Shown one piece after another: positions 16,683-25,110 of a DNA stretch of 64,000 nucleotides. The DNA is taken from contig NZ_JARQXA010000008.1 in the NCBI RefSeq assembly GCF_029543155.1, positions 94,433-158,432 of the forward strand, in the 5' to 3' direction. Numbering within the stretch: the stretch's first letter is position 1; every line of letters begins with the position of its first letter. The notes under the pieces are model-generated. The model made no database searches. It was given only the letters and a program-made list of their open reading frames with translations, and had not been told where the DNA came from. Position numbers and translations under genes: made by a program. The DNA is from Sphingomonas sp. HITSZ_GF (GTDB lineage Bacteria; Pseudomonadota; Alphaproteobacteria; Sphingomonadales; Sphingomonadaceae).

Positions 16683-17885
16683 ATGCCCCACTCGACCGGC
16701 ACCAAGGCGCTCCTGGCGCTCGGCATCGTCGCCATCGGCGCGCTGGCGGGGCTGTTGCTGCATGGCGACCTGCAGACCAGCCTGCTGATGCTGGTATGCG
16801 GCGTGGCCGCCGTGCTGCTCGCCACTGCGAGCAGCGACGCGATGGGGCCGCTCGATGCTGCCCCCGCCGCCGCCGAGGGGCCGGGCATCGGCGAAGTGCT
16901 GGAGGCGATCGCCGAGCCGGTGCTGCTGATCGCCGATCGCCGCGTGGTCGCCGCGAATGCGCCCGCACGAACGCTGCTGGGCCAGCACATCCTGGGCGAG
17001 GACGTGCGCGTGGCGATCCGGCATCCCGCGGCCGCCGAAGCGCTGCTCAGTCCGGGTCACGGCGAATCCGCCGAGCCGATCCACCTGGTCGGCCTGGGCA
17101 CGCGCGACCAGCGCTGGGAGATGCGGGTGGAGACGCTGAGCGACGGGCGCCGCATCGTCCAGCTGAGCGACCATACCGGCAGCTATGCCACCGAGCGCAT
17201 CCGCGTCGACTTCGTCGCCAATGCCAGCCACGAGCTGCGCACCCCCCTCGCCTCGCTGCTCGGCTATGTCGAGACGCTGGAGGACGGCGCCGGCGACGAC
17301 CCCGAACTGCGTGCGCGCTTCCTGAAGATCATGCACGGCGAGGCGCGCCGGATGCAGCGGCTGATCGACGACCTGATCTCGCTGAGCCGGATCGAGGCGG
17401 AGAAATATCGCGCGCCGGACAATCCGGTGGCGATGGACGAGCTGATCGACGAAGTGTGCCTGGAGCTTTCGGGGGCGCCGCGCGCAGGCGACGTGGTGAC
17501 CGAGATCGCCGAGACGCAGAAGGTGCGCGGCGACGCCTCGCAGCTGAGCCAGCTGCTCCACAACGTCATCGGCAACGCGATGAAATATGGCCGCGAGGGC
17601 ACGCCGATCCTGGTGCGCCTGGCGCCCGAGGGGGATTCGATGGTGCGCCTGAGCGTGACCGACCAGGGCGACGGCATCCCCCCCGAGCACCTGCCGCGGC
17701 TGACCGAGCGCTTCTACCGCGTCGATCCCGGCCGCAGCCGCACGATCGGCGGCACCGGGCTGGGCCTGTCGATCGTCAAGCACATCGTCGAGCGGCACCG
17801 CGGCCGCTTCGACATCGCCAGCACCGTCGGCCAGGGCACGACGGTGAGCGTGATGCTTCCCGTGCACGCTGTCATAAAGACGTAA
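16683..17885 (+). CDS. phoR: Phosphate regulon sensor histidine kinase
   Basis: 400 residues. Two hydrophobic N-terminal segments (residues about 8-48) anchor it in the inner membrane, followed by a PAS-like domain (about 70-150) with VLLIADRRVVAANAPA. The HisKA phospho-acceptor is His183 in NASHELRTPL. The ATPase shows the N box HNVIGNAMKYG, the G1 box DQGDGIPPEHL and the G2 box GGTGLGLSIVKHI. It senses phosphate limitation through the PstSCAB-PhoU complex and phosphorylates PhoB. It is the first gene of the operon with pstSCAB, phoU and phoB. Its last codons lie in a Pho-box-like sequence. Confidence 0.95.
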   Translation: MPHSTGTKALLALGIVAIGALAGLLLHGDLQTSLLMLVCGVAAVLLATASSDAMGPLDAAPAAAEGPGIGEVLEAIAEPVLLIADRRVVAANAPARTLLGQHILGEDVRVAIRHPAAAEALLSPGHGESAEPIHLVGLGTRDQRWEMRVETLSDGRRIVQLSDHTGSYATERIRVDFVANASHELRTPLASLLGYVETLEDGAGDDPELRARFLKIMHGEARRMQRLIDDLISLSRIEAEKYRAPDNPVAMDELIDEVCLELSGAPRAGDVVTEIAETQKVRGDASQLSQLLHNVIGNAMKYGREGTPILVRLAPEGDSMVRLSVTDQGDGIPPEHLPRLTERFYRVDPGRSRTIGGTGLGLSIVKHIVERHRGRFDIASTVGQGTTVSVMLPVHAVIKT

Positions 17886-17886
17886 C
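17869..17886 (+). promoter_or_regulatory. Pho-box-like PhoB site overlapping the 3' end of phoR
   Basis: CTGTCATAAAGACGTAAC matches the first Pho half-site (CTGTCAT) exactly and the second imperfectly, at the expected 11-bp spacing. It encodes the last residues of PhoR (V-I-K-T-stop) and lies about 75 bp before pstS, consistent with a separate PhoB-activated promoter for pstS. Confidence 0.6.
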
Positions 17887-17958
17887 TGTACTGCAACAGA
17901 GCCGGGGCGAACCGCAGGGCGATTCTCGCCCGTTTCCGCCGTTCCCGGGAGACACGAC

Positions 17959-18990
17959 ATTTTCGGCAGGCTGGCTCTCGTGGCGACCGCGCTGACGCTG
18001 ACTGCCTGTGGCGGCAACAGCGCGCGGGAGATCCGCGTGGTCGGCTCGTCGACGGTCTATCCCTTCACCACCGCGGTGGCCGAAGCCTTTGTCAACCAGG
18101 GCAGCGGGCACCGCGCGCCGGTGGTCGAATCGATCGGCACCGGCGCGGGGCTGAAGCGCTTCTGCGAAGGCGTGGGCTGGCAGTTCCCCGACATCGCCAA
18201 CGCCTCGCGGCGGATCAAGAAGAGCGAATATGCCGAGTGCCAGCGCAACCAGGTCGGCGAGATACTGGAAGTGCAGATCGGCATCGACGGCGTGGCGCTC
18301 GCCGAGGCGAACAACGGGCCGAAGCTGACGCTGACCAAGAAGGACGTGTACCTGGCGCTCGCCGCGCACCCGTTCGGCAAGGACAGCAACCCGGCGCGGA
18401 CCTGGCGCGACGTGAACCCGCGCCTGCCCGCCATCCCGATCCAGGTGATGGGCCCGCCCTCGACCAGCGGCACGCGCGATGCGCTGGTCGAGCTGGTGAT
18501 GGAGCCGGGCTGCGCCGAGGCCGACACGGCCGCGCATGCGATGAAGGCGGCGAAGGACACCAGCCCCTACGACAATCGCTGCAAGCGCATCCGTGACGAC
18601 GGGCCGTACATCGACAAGGGCGAGAACGACAATCTGATCGTCCAGGGGCTGGCGCAGAACCCCAATGCGATCGGCGTGTTCGGCTATTCCTATCTCGAGG
18701 AGAATGCCGACCGGCTGCACGGCGTGCCGATCGACGGCGTCGCGCCGAGCTATGCGACGATCGCCAATGGCAGCTATCCGGGCGCGCGGCCGCTGTTCCT
18801 CTATGTGAAGAAGCGCCACCTGCGCGCAGTGCCCGGGCTGGCCGACTTCCTGAAGCTCTATGGCACGATGTGGAATCCGGCGGGCAAGCTCGCCCGGCGC
18901 GGGCTGATCGCCGCCCCCGACGCGGTGCGCGCGCGCTCGCTCGAGATCCTGGCGCAGCGCACGCCGCTCGACCCGGCCGGGCTGCACTGA
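17959..18990 (+). CDS. pstS: Phosphate ABC transporter substrate-binding lipoprotein
   Basis: 343 residues if translated from an ATT at 17959, or 336 from the conventional GTG at 17980. From ATT the protein begins MFGRLALVATALTLTAC, a normal lipoprotein signal with a positive residue and a lipobox whose Cys is residue 17; GGGAG at 17947-17951 is well spaced for this start. From the GTG the signal loses its n-region. The mature protein has VGSSTVYPFTTAVAEAF and GPPSTSGTRDAL, phosphate-binding loops of the PstS family. It binds phosphate in the periplasm and delivers it to PstCAB. Its stop TGA overlaps the pstC ATG by one base. Confidence 0.93.
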   Translation: MFGRLALVATALTLTACGGNSAREIRVVGSSTVYPFTTAVAEAFVNQGSGHRAPVVESIGTGAGLKRFCEGVGWQFPDIANASRRIKKSEYAECQRNQVGEILEVQIGIDGVALAEANNGPKLTLTKKDVYLALAAHPFGKDSNPARTWRDVNPRLPAIPIQVMGPPSTSGTRDALVELVMEPGCAEADTAAHAMKAAKDTSPYDNRCKRIRDDGPYIDKGENDNLIVQGLAQNPNAIGVFGYSYLEENADRLHGVPIDGVAPSYATIANGSYPGARPLFLYVKKRHLRAVPGLADFLKLYGTMWNPAGKLARRGLIAAPDAVRARSLEILAQRTPLDPAGLH

Positions 18991-20369
18991 TGAACCCGCT
19001 GGCGCTCCTCTTCCTGATCGCCGGGCTGGGCCTGATCGGCTGGCTGACCGGCCGCGCCCGCGCCCAGCGCATCGATCGCGGCGGCGCCAAGCGGCTGCAT
19101 TCGCTGCCCTCGCAGCATGGCTGGTATGTCGCGACCTGGGCGGTGCTGCCGGCTTTGCTGTTCGTCACCGTCTGGGCCTCGCTCTCGCCGGGGCTGGTGC
19201 GCAGCGCGGTGCTGGAGCATCCCGCCGCGGCGCAGCTGCCGCAGTTCGCATTCGAGCGCGACGCGCTGCTCGCCGAGGCCAAGCGCGTCGCCGAGAATCC
19301 CGAGGATGCCAGGGCTTTCGATCCGCTGGCCCAGCAGCTCGCCGCGCCGACCCGCGCGGCCGAGGCGCGCTACAACTGGATCGGCGGGGGGATCGCGATC
19401 CTGCTCGCCTTTTCCTGCGGCCTGTTCGCCTGGTCGCGGGTGCGCGGCGAACTCAAGGCGCGCAACCAGGTCGAGCGGATCGTGATGCTGGCGCTGCTCG
19501 TCGCCTCGCTGATCGCGATCCTGACGACGCTGGGCATCTTCCTGTCGCTGCTGTGGGAATCGCTGCGCTTCTTCGAGCAGGTGCCGATCACCGACTTCCT
19601 GTTCGGCACGCACTGGAGCCCGCAGGTGATCGAGGCGTCCGACCCCGGCAAGTCGCTGGGCGCAGTGCCCTTGTTCTGGGGCACTTTCTTCATCGGCGCG
19701 GTGATCGCGATGCTGGTCGCCATCCCCTTCGGGCTGATGAGCGCGATCTACCTGACCCAGTACGCAGCGCCGCGCGTCCGCGCCTGGATGAAGCCGACGC
19801 TGGAGATGCTCGCGGGCGTGCCGACGGTGGTTTACGGCTATTTCGCCGCGCTGACGGTGGCGCCGGCGGTGCGCGATCTGGCGGTGCATCTCGGCATGCC
19901 CTTCGCTTCGTCCGAGAGCGCGCTGGCGGCGGGGCTGGTGATGGGCGTGATGATCATCCCGTTCGTCTCCTCGATGGCCGACGATTCGATTGCCGCGGTG
20001 CCGACCGCGATGCGCGACGGCAGCCTGGCTATGGGCGCGACGCACAGCGAGACGATCTCGCGGGTGCTGCTGCCCGCTGCCCTGCCCGGCGTGGTGGCGG
20101 GCGTGCTGCTCGCCGTCAGCCGCGCGATCGGCGAGACGATGATCGTGGTGATGGCTGCCAGCGGCGCCGCCAACATCACGCTCAACCCGTTCGAGAGCGC
20201 CACGACGGTGACCAAGCAGATCGTCGACCTGCTGACCGGCGAGGCCGAGTTCGACAGCCCGAAGACGCTGGCGGCCTTCGCGCTGGGGCTGACGCTCTTT
20301 GTCATCACGCTGCTGCTCAACATCGTCGCGCTGCGCGTCGTGAAGAAATACCGGGAGGCCTATGAATAA
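18990..20369 (+). CDS. pstC: Phosphate ABC transporter permease PstC
   Basis: 459 residues from the ATG at 18990, which shares a base with the pstS stop. An N-terminal helix (MNPLALLFLIAGLGLIGWL), two more early membrane segments and a long polar insert precede the permease core. The core has the coupling loop ...SDAI-type region AVPTAMRDGSLAMGATHSETI and PAALPGVVAGVLLAVSRAIGETM. The length exceeds that of E. coli PstC (about 319), as in other alphaproteobacterial members. It forms the inner-membrane channel with PstA. Confidence 0.95.
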   Translation: MNPLALLFLIAGLGLIGWLTGRARAQRIDRGGAKRLHSLPSQHGWYVATWAVLPALLFVTVWASLSPGLVRSAVLEHPAAAQLPQFAFERDALLAEAKRVAENPEDARAFDPLAQQLAAPTRAAEARYNWIGGGIAILLAFSCGLFAWSRVRGELKARNQVERIVMLALLVASLIAILTTLGIFLSLLWESLRFFEQVPITDFLFGTHWSPQVIEASDPGKSLGAVPLFWGTFFIGAVIAMLVAIPFGLMSAIYLTQYAAPRVRAWMKPTLEMLAGVPTVVYGYFAALTVAPAVRDLAVHLGMPFASSESALAAGLVMGVMIIPFVSSMADDSIAAVPTAMRDGSLAMGATHSETISRVLLPAALPGVVAGVLLAVSRAIGETMIVVMAASGAANITLNPFESATTVTKQIVDLLTGEAEFDSPKTLAAFALGLTLFVITLLLNIVALRVVKKYREAYE

Positions 20370-21663
20370 GCCCGCTCCCGAGGCTGCGCCCGCGCGTGCG
20401 CCGACCGACTGGAAGACCGAGGCGATGCAGAAGCGCATCCGCCGGCGCTATGCGCGCGAGCGGCGCTTCAGGCTGTTCGGGATGCTGGCGGTGATCCTGT
20501 CGGCCGCGTTCCTCGCCTTCCTGCTGTTCACCATGGTGACCAATGGCTGGCGCGGCTTCACCCGCACCGAGATCGCGCTGCCGCTCGACTTCCCGGCGAT
20601 GGCGCTGAAGGTCGATCCCGCCCAGCTCGCGACGCCGGGCGCCAACCTGGCGCTGGCGGGGGCGGAGCTGGAGGACAAGGTCGCCAACGCCGCGCTTGCC
20701 GCCTATGGCCCGCAGAGCGTGCCGGTGCTGTCCGACGCCGCCTGGCTCAAGGTGCGCGAGGCATTGAAGGCCGATCCCTCGCTGCTCGGGCGCAAGGCGA
20801 TGCTGTGGGTGCCGGCATCGACCCAGATCGAGCAGGGGCTGCGCGGCAACGATCCCGCCGCGGCGCCGCTGGCGAAGACGCTCGACGGCGCGGGCAAGCT
20901 GCACACCGGGTTCAACGCCGGCTTCTTCAGCGAATCGGATTCGACCGACCCGGTGGCGGTGGGCATCTGGGGCGCGCTCAAGGGATCGCTGCTGACCATG
21001 GCGGTGACCTTCCTGATCGCCTTCCCGATCGGCGTGCTCGCGGCGATCTATCTCGAGGAATATGCGCCCAAGAACCGCTGGACCGACCTGATCGAGGTTT
21101 CGATCAACAACCTGGCGGCGGTACCCTCGATCATCTTCGGGCTGCTCGGGCTGGCGGTGTTCCTGGGCAGCTGGAGCCTGTTCGGCGTGCAGATGGGGCC
21201 GCTGCTGCCGCGCTCGGCCGCGCTGGTCGGCGGCGTGACGCTGGCGCTGATGATCATGCCGGTGATCGTCATCGCCAGCCGCAACGCGATCAAGGGCGTG
21301 CCGCCCTCGATCCGCGATGCGGCGCTGGGCATCGGGGCGAGCCGGATCCAGGTGGTGTTCCACCATGTCCTGCCGCTCGCCATGCCCGGCATCCTGACTG
21401 GCACGATCATCGGCATGGCGCGCGCGCTGGGCGAGACCGCACCGCTGCTGCTGATCGGCATGCGCGCCTTCATCGTGACGCCGCCGGGCGGCTTCACCGA
21501 CCCCGCCACGGTGCTGCCCGTGCAGATCTTCCTGTGGTCCGACGAAGTGAGCCGCGGCTTCGTGGAGAAGACCAGCGCGGCGATCATCGTGCTGCTGGTG
21601 TTCCTGCTCGCCATGAACGGGCTGGCCATCTATCTTCGCAACAAGTTCGAGACCCGCTGGTAA
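20362..21663 (+). CDS. pstA: Phosphate ABC transporter permease PstA
   Basis: 433 residues; the ATG overlaps the last eight bases of pstC. The N-terminal third (residues 60-190) after the first membrane helix is a DUF3333-type periplasmic insert, as usual in alphaproteobacterial PstA, giving extra length. The transmembrane core contains DAALGIGASRIQVVFHHVLPLAMPGILTGTI and ARALGETAPLLLIG, the ABC permease coupling motif. The stop TAA overlaps the pstB ATG (TAATG). Confidence 0.95.
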   Translation: MNKPAPEAAPARAPTDWKTEAMQKRIRRRYARERRFRLFGMLAVILSAAFLAFLLFTMVTNGWRGFTRTEIALPLDFPAMALKVDPAQLATPGANLALAGAELEDKVANAALAAYGPQSVPVLSDAAWLKVREALKADPSLLGRKAMLWVPASTQIEQGLRGNDPAAAPLAKTLDGAGKLHTGFNAGFFSESDSTDPVAVGIWGALKGSLLTMAVTFLIAFPIGVLAAIYLEEYAPKNRWTDLIEVSINNLAAVPSIIFGLLGLAVFLGSWSLFGVQMGPLLPRSAALVGGVTLALMIMPVIVIASRNAIKGVPPSIRDAALGIGASRIQVVFHHVLPLAMPGILTGTIIGMARALGETAPLLLIGMRAFIVTPPGGFTDPATVLPVQIFLWSDEVSRGFVEKTSAAIIVLLVFLLAMNGLAIYLRNKFETRW

Positions 21664-22451
21664 TGACCGACGCCGCATCCTCTCCTGCCGCTTCCGCGCA
21701 CAAGATGTCGGCGCGCGGCGTCAGCGTCTCCTATGGCGACAAGCAGGCGATCCGCGACGTCTCGATCGATGTCGACATGGATCATGTGACGGCGTTCATC
21801 GGCCCTTCGGGCTGCGGCAAATCGACCTTCCTGCGCACGCTCAACCGGATGAACGACACCATCCCGAGCGCGCGGGTGACCGGCGACATCCGCCTCGACG
21901 GCGAGGACATCTATTCGAGCGCGATGGACGTGGTGCAGCTGCGCGCCCGCGTGGGCATGGTGTTCCAGAAGCCCAACCCCTTCCCGAAGTCGATCTACGA
22001 GAACGTCGCCTATGGCCCGCGCATCCACGGCCTGGCGACCTCGCGGGCGGCGCTGGACGGGATCGTCGAGCAGTCGCTCCGCCGCGCCGGCCTGTGGGAC
22101 GAAGTGAAGGACCGGCTGAACGACAGCGGCACTGCACTCTCGGGCGGCCAGCAGCAAAGGCTGTGCATCGCCCGCGCGATCGCGGTCGACCCCGAAGTGA
22201 TCCTGATGGACGAGCCGTGCTCGGCGCTCGACCCGATCGCCACCGCCAAGATCGAGGAGCTGATCCACGAGCTGCGCGGGCGCTATGCGATCGTGATCGT
22301 CACGCACAACATGCAGCAGGCGGCGCGCGTCAGCCAGAAGACCGCCTTTTTCCACCTCGGCCAGCTGGTCGAGTATGGCGATACCGATAATATCTTCACC
22401 GCGCCGAAGCAGGAGCGGACGAAGGACTATATCACCGGCCGGTACGGCTAG
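21663..22451 (+). CDS. pstB: Phosphate ABC transporter ATP-binding protein
   Basis: 262 residues from the ATG inside TAATG. It shows Walker A GPSGCGKST, Q-loop VFQKPNPFP, signature LSGGQQQRLCIARA, Walker B VILMDEPCSALDP, and the switch His in VTHNMQQA. It energises phosphate import and contributes to signalling through PhoU. The 12-bp gap to phoU holds the phoU ribosome site (GGAGCGAGG). Confidence 0.97.
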   Translation: MTDAASSPAASAHKMSARGVSVSYGDKQAIRDVSIDVDMDHVTAFIGPSGCGKSTFLRTLNRMNDTIPSARVTGDIRLDGEDIYSSAMDVVQLRARVGMVFQKPNPFPKSIYENVAYGPRIHGLATSRAALDGIVEQSLRRAGLWDEVKDRLNDSGTALSGGQQQRLCIARAIAVDPEVILMDEPCSALDPIATAKIEELIHELRGRYAIVIVTHNMQQAARVSQKTAFFHLGQLVEYGDTDNIFTAPKQERTKDYITGRYG

Positions 22452-22462
22452 GAGCGAGGAAC

Positions 22463-23164
22463 ATGTCGACCGGCCAGGAACATACCGTCAAGGCGTTCGA
22501 TCAGGACATCGGCCAGCTGCGCGCACTCATCTCGCAGATGGGCGGGCTGGCCGAGCAGGCGATCGAGGACGCGATGCTGGCGCTTTCGCGCGGCGATGCC
22601 GAGCTGGCCCATGAAGTGCGCAAGAAGGACAAGCAGATCGACGCGATCGAGGCCGAGCTGGAAAAGCTCGTCGTCCGCGTGATCGCGCTGCGCGCGCCGA
22701 TGGCCGACGACCTGCGCGAAGTGATCGCCGCGCTGAAGATCGCCGCGGTGATCGAGCGGATCGGCGACTATGCCAAGAACATCGCCAAGCGCGTGCCGCT
22801 GATCCATGCCGAGGGCGAGGAGCGGATCGAAGTCGTCTCGATCCTGCCTTCGATGGGCCAGCTGGCGGCGGACATGGTGCACGACGTGCTCGACGCCTAT
22901 TCGGCGCGCGATGCACAGGCAGCGGTGCGGATCTGCGCGCGCGACAACGCGCTCGACGATTTCTACGATTCGATCTTCCGCACGCTGGTGACCTTCATGG
23001 TCGAGAATTCGAAGACGATCAGCCAGGTGGCGCACCTGCTGTTCGTGGCGAAGAACCTGGAGAGGATCGGCGATCACGCCACCAACGTGGCCGAGATGGT
23101 CTATTTCGCGGCAACCGGCGAGTACATGGCCGAACGCGAGACCGGCGAGGCCGGAGCGAACTGA
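22463..23164 (+). CDS. phoU: Phosphate signalling regulator PhoU
   Basis: 233 residues, the normal PhoU length, all-helical. The two PhoU repeats are visible as IAAVIERIGDYAKNIAKR and FVAKNLERIGDHATNVAEM, each with the ERIGDxxxNI metal-binding motif. It links the PstSCAB transporter to PhoR and represses the regulon when phosphate is plentiful. Confidence 0.96.
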   Translation: MSTGQEHTVKAFDQDIGQLRALISQMGGLAEQAIEDAMLALSRGDAELAHEVRKKDKQIDAIEAELEKLVVRVIALRAPMADDLREVIAALKIAAVIERIGDYAKNIAKRVPLIHAEGEERIEVVSILPSMGQLAADMVHDVLDAYSARDAQAAVRICARDNALDDFYDSIFRTLVTFMVENSKTISQVAHLLFVAKNLERIGDHATNVAEMVYFAATGEYMAERETGEAGAN

Positions 23165-23182
23165 GCGGGGAATGGGGAAAAC

Positions 23183-23875
23183 ATGGCCCGAGTGAAAATG
23201 CTTCTCGTCGAGGACGACGCCGCGATCGCGGAGCTCGTCGCCTATCACTTCAAGCGCGAAGACTATGAAGTGAAGCACACCCCCGACGGCGAGGAAGCCC
23301 TGCTCCTCGCCAAGGAGGCGACGCCCGACATCGTGCTGCTCGACTGGATGGTCGAGGGGCTGAGCGGCATCGAAGTGTGCCGGCGACTGCGCCGCATGCC
23401 CGAGACCGCGAACGTGCCGATCATCATGCTCACCGCGCGCGGCGAGGAAGAGGACCGGGTGCGCGGGCTCGAGACCGGGGCGGACGATTATGTCACCAAG
23501 CCCTTCTCCCCGCGCGAGCTGGTCGCCCGTGTCGGCGCCGTGCTGCGCCGCGTGCGCCCGGCGCTGGCCGGCGAGGCGCTGACCTATTCGGACATCGAGA
23601 TGGACACAGTGGGCCACAAGGTCCGCCGCGGCGGCGAGCTCGTGCAGCTGGGGCCGACCGAATTCCGCCTGCTCAAGCACTTCCTCGAGCATCCGGGCTG
23701 GGTGTTCTCGCGCGAGCGGCTGCTCGACGCGGTGTGGGGGCATGACAGCGATATCGAGAGCCGCACCGTCGACGTGCACATCCGCCGCCTGCGCAAGGCG
23801 ATCAACCACGGCAACCGGCCGGACATCATCCGCACCGTGCGCTCGGCGGGATACGCGCTCGACGCGGGGAACTAG
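23183..23875 (+). CDS. phoB: Phosphate regulon response regulator
   Basis: 230 residues. The receiver domain has the acidic pair EDD (residues 10-12), phospho-acceptor Asp54 in VLLDWM, Thr in IMLTARG and Lys in VTKPF. The C-terminal OmpR-type winged helix ends RSAGYALD. It binds Pho boxes when phosphorylated by PhoR. The ATG is preceded by GAGCGGGGAATGGGGAAA. It is the last gene of the phosphate operon; a REP-like repeat follows. Confidence 0.96.
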   Translation: MARVKMLLVEDDAAIAELVAYHFKREDYEVKHTPDGEEALLLAKEATPDIVLLDWMVEGLSGIEVCRRLRRMPETANVPIIMLTARGEEEDRVRGLETGADDYVTKPFSPRELVARVGAVLRRVRPALAGEALTYSDIEMDTVGHKVRRGGELVQLGPTEFRLLKHFLEHPGWVFSRERLLDAVWGHDSDIESRTVDVHIRRLRKAINHGNRPDIIRTVRSAGYALDAGN

Positions 23876-23898
23876 GGCCTTCTCCCGACACCATAGCT

Positions 23899-23993
23899 CG
23901 TCATTCCCGCGCAGGCGGGAATCCATTGGCACCGCCGTCCCGCTTCCTTCGGGAAGCCAGCCAGAATGGATCCCCGCCTGCGCGGGGATGACG
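23899..23993. repeat. REP-like bipartite inverted repeat (copy 3)
   Basis: Arms start CGTCATTCCCGCG and end CGCGGGGATGACG, with internal hairpins. The same arm family is found at 26023-26117. It lies directly after phoB. Confidence 0.82.
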
Positions 23994-24111
23994 GCGCGGT
24001 GCACGGACGGGAGGAGAGAAGATGACCGCGATTTAACGAAACCATCCCCTCCCCCCTCGCGTTGCTGGGTCCGGGCGTAACGAACGCGCCCGATTTCAGG
24101 AGACGCACCCC

Positions 24112-24408
24112 ATGAAGCTCCTTGCCCTCGCGGCCGCGCTGACCTTCGTCGCCGGCGCCGCGCATGCGCAGACTTCGGCGCAGAAGGCCGAATCCCCAGC
24201 CAACAACGATGCCAGCAAGCTGGGCGGCTATGCCCCGAGCGCGCCGCTGTTCAGCACCGGCACCACCCCGCCCCCGGGCACCCAGGTGGTGTTCGTACCG
24301 AGCACCCAGACGCCGACCGAGGCCTTCCCGCCGCCGGCGCCCAAGGAAAGCTACCCGGTGTGCAAGCGCGGCCAGTTCGACGGCTGCCGCCAGCGCGGCG
24401 GGCGCTGA
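24112..24408 (+). CDS. Small secreted protein with C-terminal SYPxCx7CRQ motif
   Basis: 98 residues with a Sec signal (MKLLALAAALTFVAGAAHAQ). The mature part is Pro/Thr-rich and low in complexity until a C-terminal KESYPVCKRGQFDGCRQ segment with two Cys that could form a disulfide. Good purine-rich site (CAGGAGACGCACCCC) before the ATG. It is followed by a related gene at 24523. I do not recognise the family. Confidence 0.75.
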   Translation: MKLLALAAALTFVAGAAHAQTSAQKAESPANNDASKLGGYAPSAPLFSTGTTPPPGTQVVFVPSTQTPTEAFPPPAPKESYPVCKRGQFDGCRQRGGR

Positions 24409-24442
24409 TCGCACGCCGAACGCCCCTTTTTGCGGGACCGAA

Positions 24443-24476
24443 ATGTGCCGGGCGCGCAACGTTGCGCCCGGCACAT
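24443..24476. terminator. Strong hairpin between the two small secreted genes
   Basis: A long near-perfect inverted repeat: the left arm starts ATGTGCCGGGCGC and the right arm ends GCGCCCGGCACAT, with only a two-base bulge. There is no T-tract, so it is either a factor-assisted terminator or an mRNA-stabilising structure. Confidence 0.5.
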
Positions 24477-24522
24477 GCGTTTCGGGGGACGACGGGCGGG
24501 GGATGAGAGAGGATAAATCGCA

Positions 24523-24924
24523 ATGAAGTTCATCTTGCTCGCATCGGCCCTGGCGCTTGGCGGCACCGCCTTTGCGCAGGACGTGCCCCAGACCGCGTCG
24601 CAGACCGCCCCGGCACCGGCGCCGACGCCCCCGGCACCGCCGACCGACACGGCTACCCCGCCGCCGGCGCCCGACGCGCCTGCGGTCCCAGCCGATCCCG
24701 CGACGCCGCCGGCACCGCCGACCACGCCGCCGCCCGCCACGCCGGAAACCCCCGCTGCCCCGGATGCAGCGACCCCGCCCGCGCCGCCGGCCGCGCCGGC
24801 AGCCCCCGAGGCCGCGCCGACTCCGCCGGCTCCGCCCGCGGCTGCTGCACCGATGCCTTCCGACCCGAAGAGCTATCCGCGCTGCTCGAAGACCATCAAG
24901 GACCATTGCCGCCAGTCGCGGTGA
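24523..24924 (+). CDS. Pro/Ala-rich secreted protein with C-terminal SYPxCx7CRQ motif
   Basis: 133 residues. A signal peptide MKFILLASALALGGTAFAQ is followed by about 90 residues made almost only of Pro, Ala and Thr, an extended linker able to span an envelope layer. The last 20 residues, PKSYPRCSKTIKDHCRQSR, repeat the C-terminal motif of the upstream neighbour with identical Cys spacing (seven residues). The low-complexity linker makes the nucleotide sequence GC-rich; other frames here are shadows. Function unknown. Confidence 0.75.
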   Translation: MKFILLASALALGGTAFAQDVPQTASQTAPAPAPTPPAPPTDTATPPPAPDAPAVPADPATPPAPPTTPPPATPETPAAPDAATPPAPPAAPAAPEAAPTPPAPPAAAAPMPSDPKSYPRCSKTIKDHCRQSR

Positions 24925-24925
24925 G

Positions 24926-24959
24926 GGTTTGGGGCGGGTGCACGCGCCCGCCCCAAACC
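24926..24959 (+). terminator. 13-bp perfect hairpin just after the Pro/Ala-rich gene
   Basis: GGTTTGGGGCGGG (24926-24938) and CCCGCCCCAAACC (24947-24959) pair perfectly around an 8-nt loop, starting one base after the stop codon. No T-tract follows, but the REP-like repeat begins at once. Confidence 0.6.
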
Positions 24960-25038
24960 GTCATCCCGGCGAAAGCCGGGATCTCGGGCGACTCTTTTCC
25001 CGCCATCGCCTGAGATCCCGGCTTTCGCCGGGATGACG
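24959..25038. repeat. REP-like bipartite inverted repeat (copy 4)
   Basis: Arms start CGTCATCCCGGCGAAAGCC and end GGCTTTCGCCGGGATGACG, an exact inverted pair over more than 25 nt. Same arm family as copies at 34598 and 47384. Confidence 0.85.
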
Positions 25039-25110
25039 GTGCAACGGGGATGACGGCTGTGGCGTCGGGATGGCGGATGTGGCTAAGCTCTCTGGCAAAG
25101 GAGAGCCTGC

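Noticed and set aside
16085..16990. A 301-residue minus frame across the REP repeat and Tat gene
   Set aside because: Only the part from 16471 downward has a start, a signal sequence and protein-like composition.
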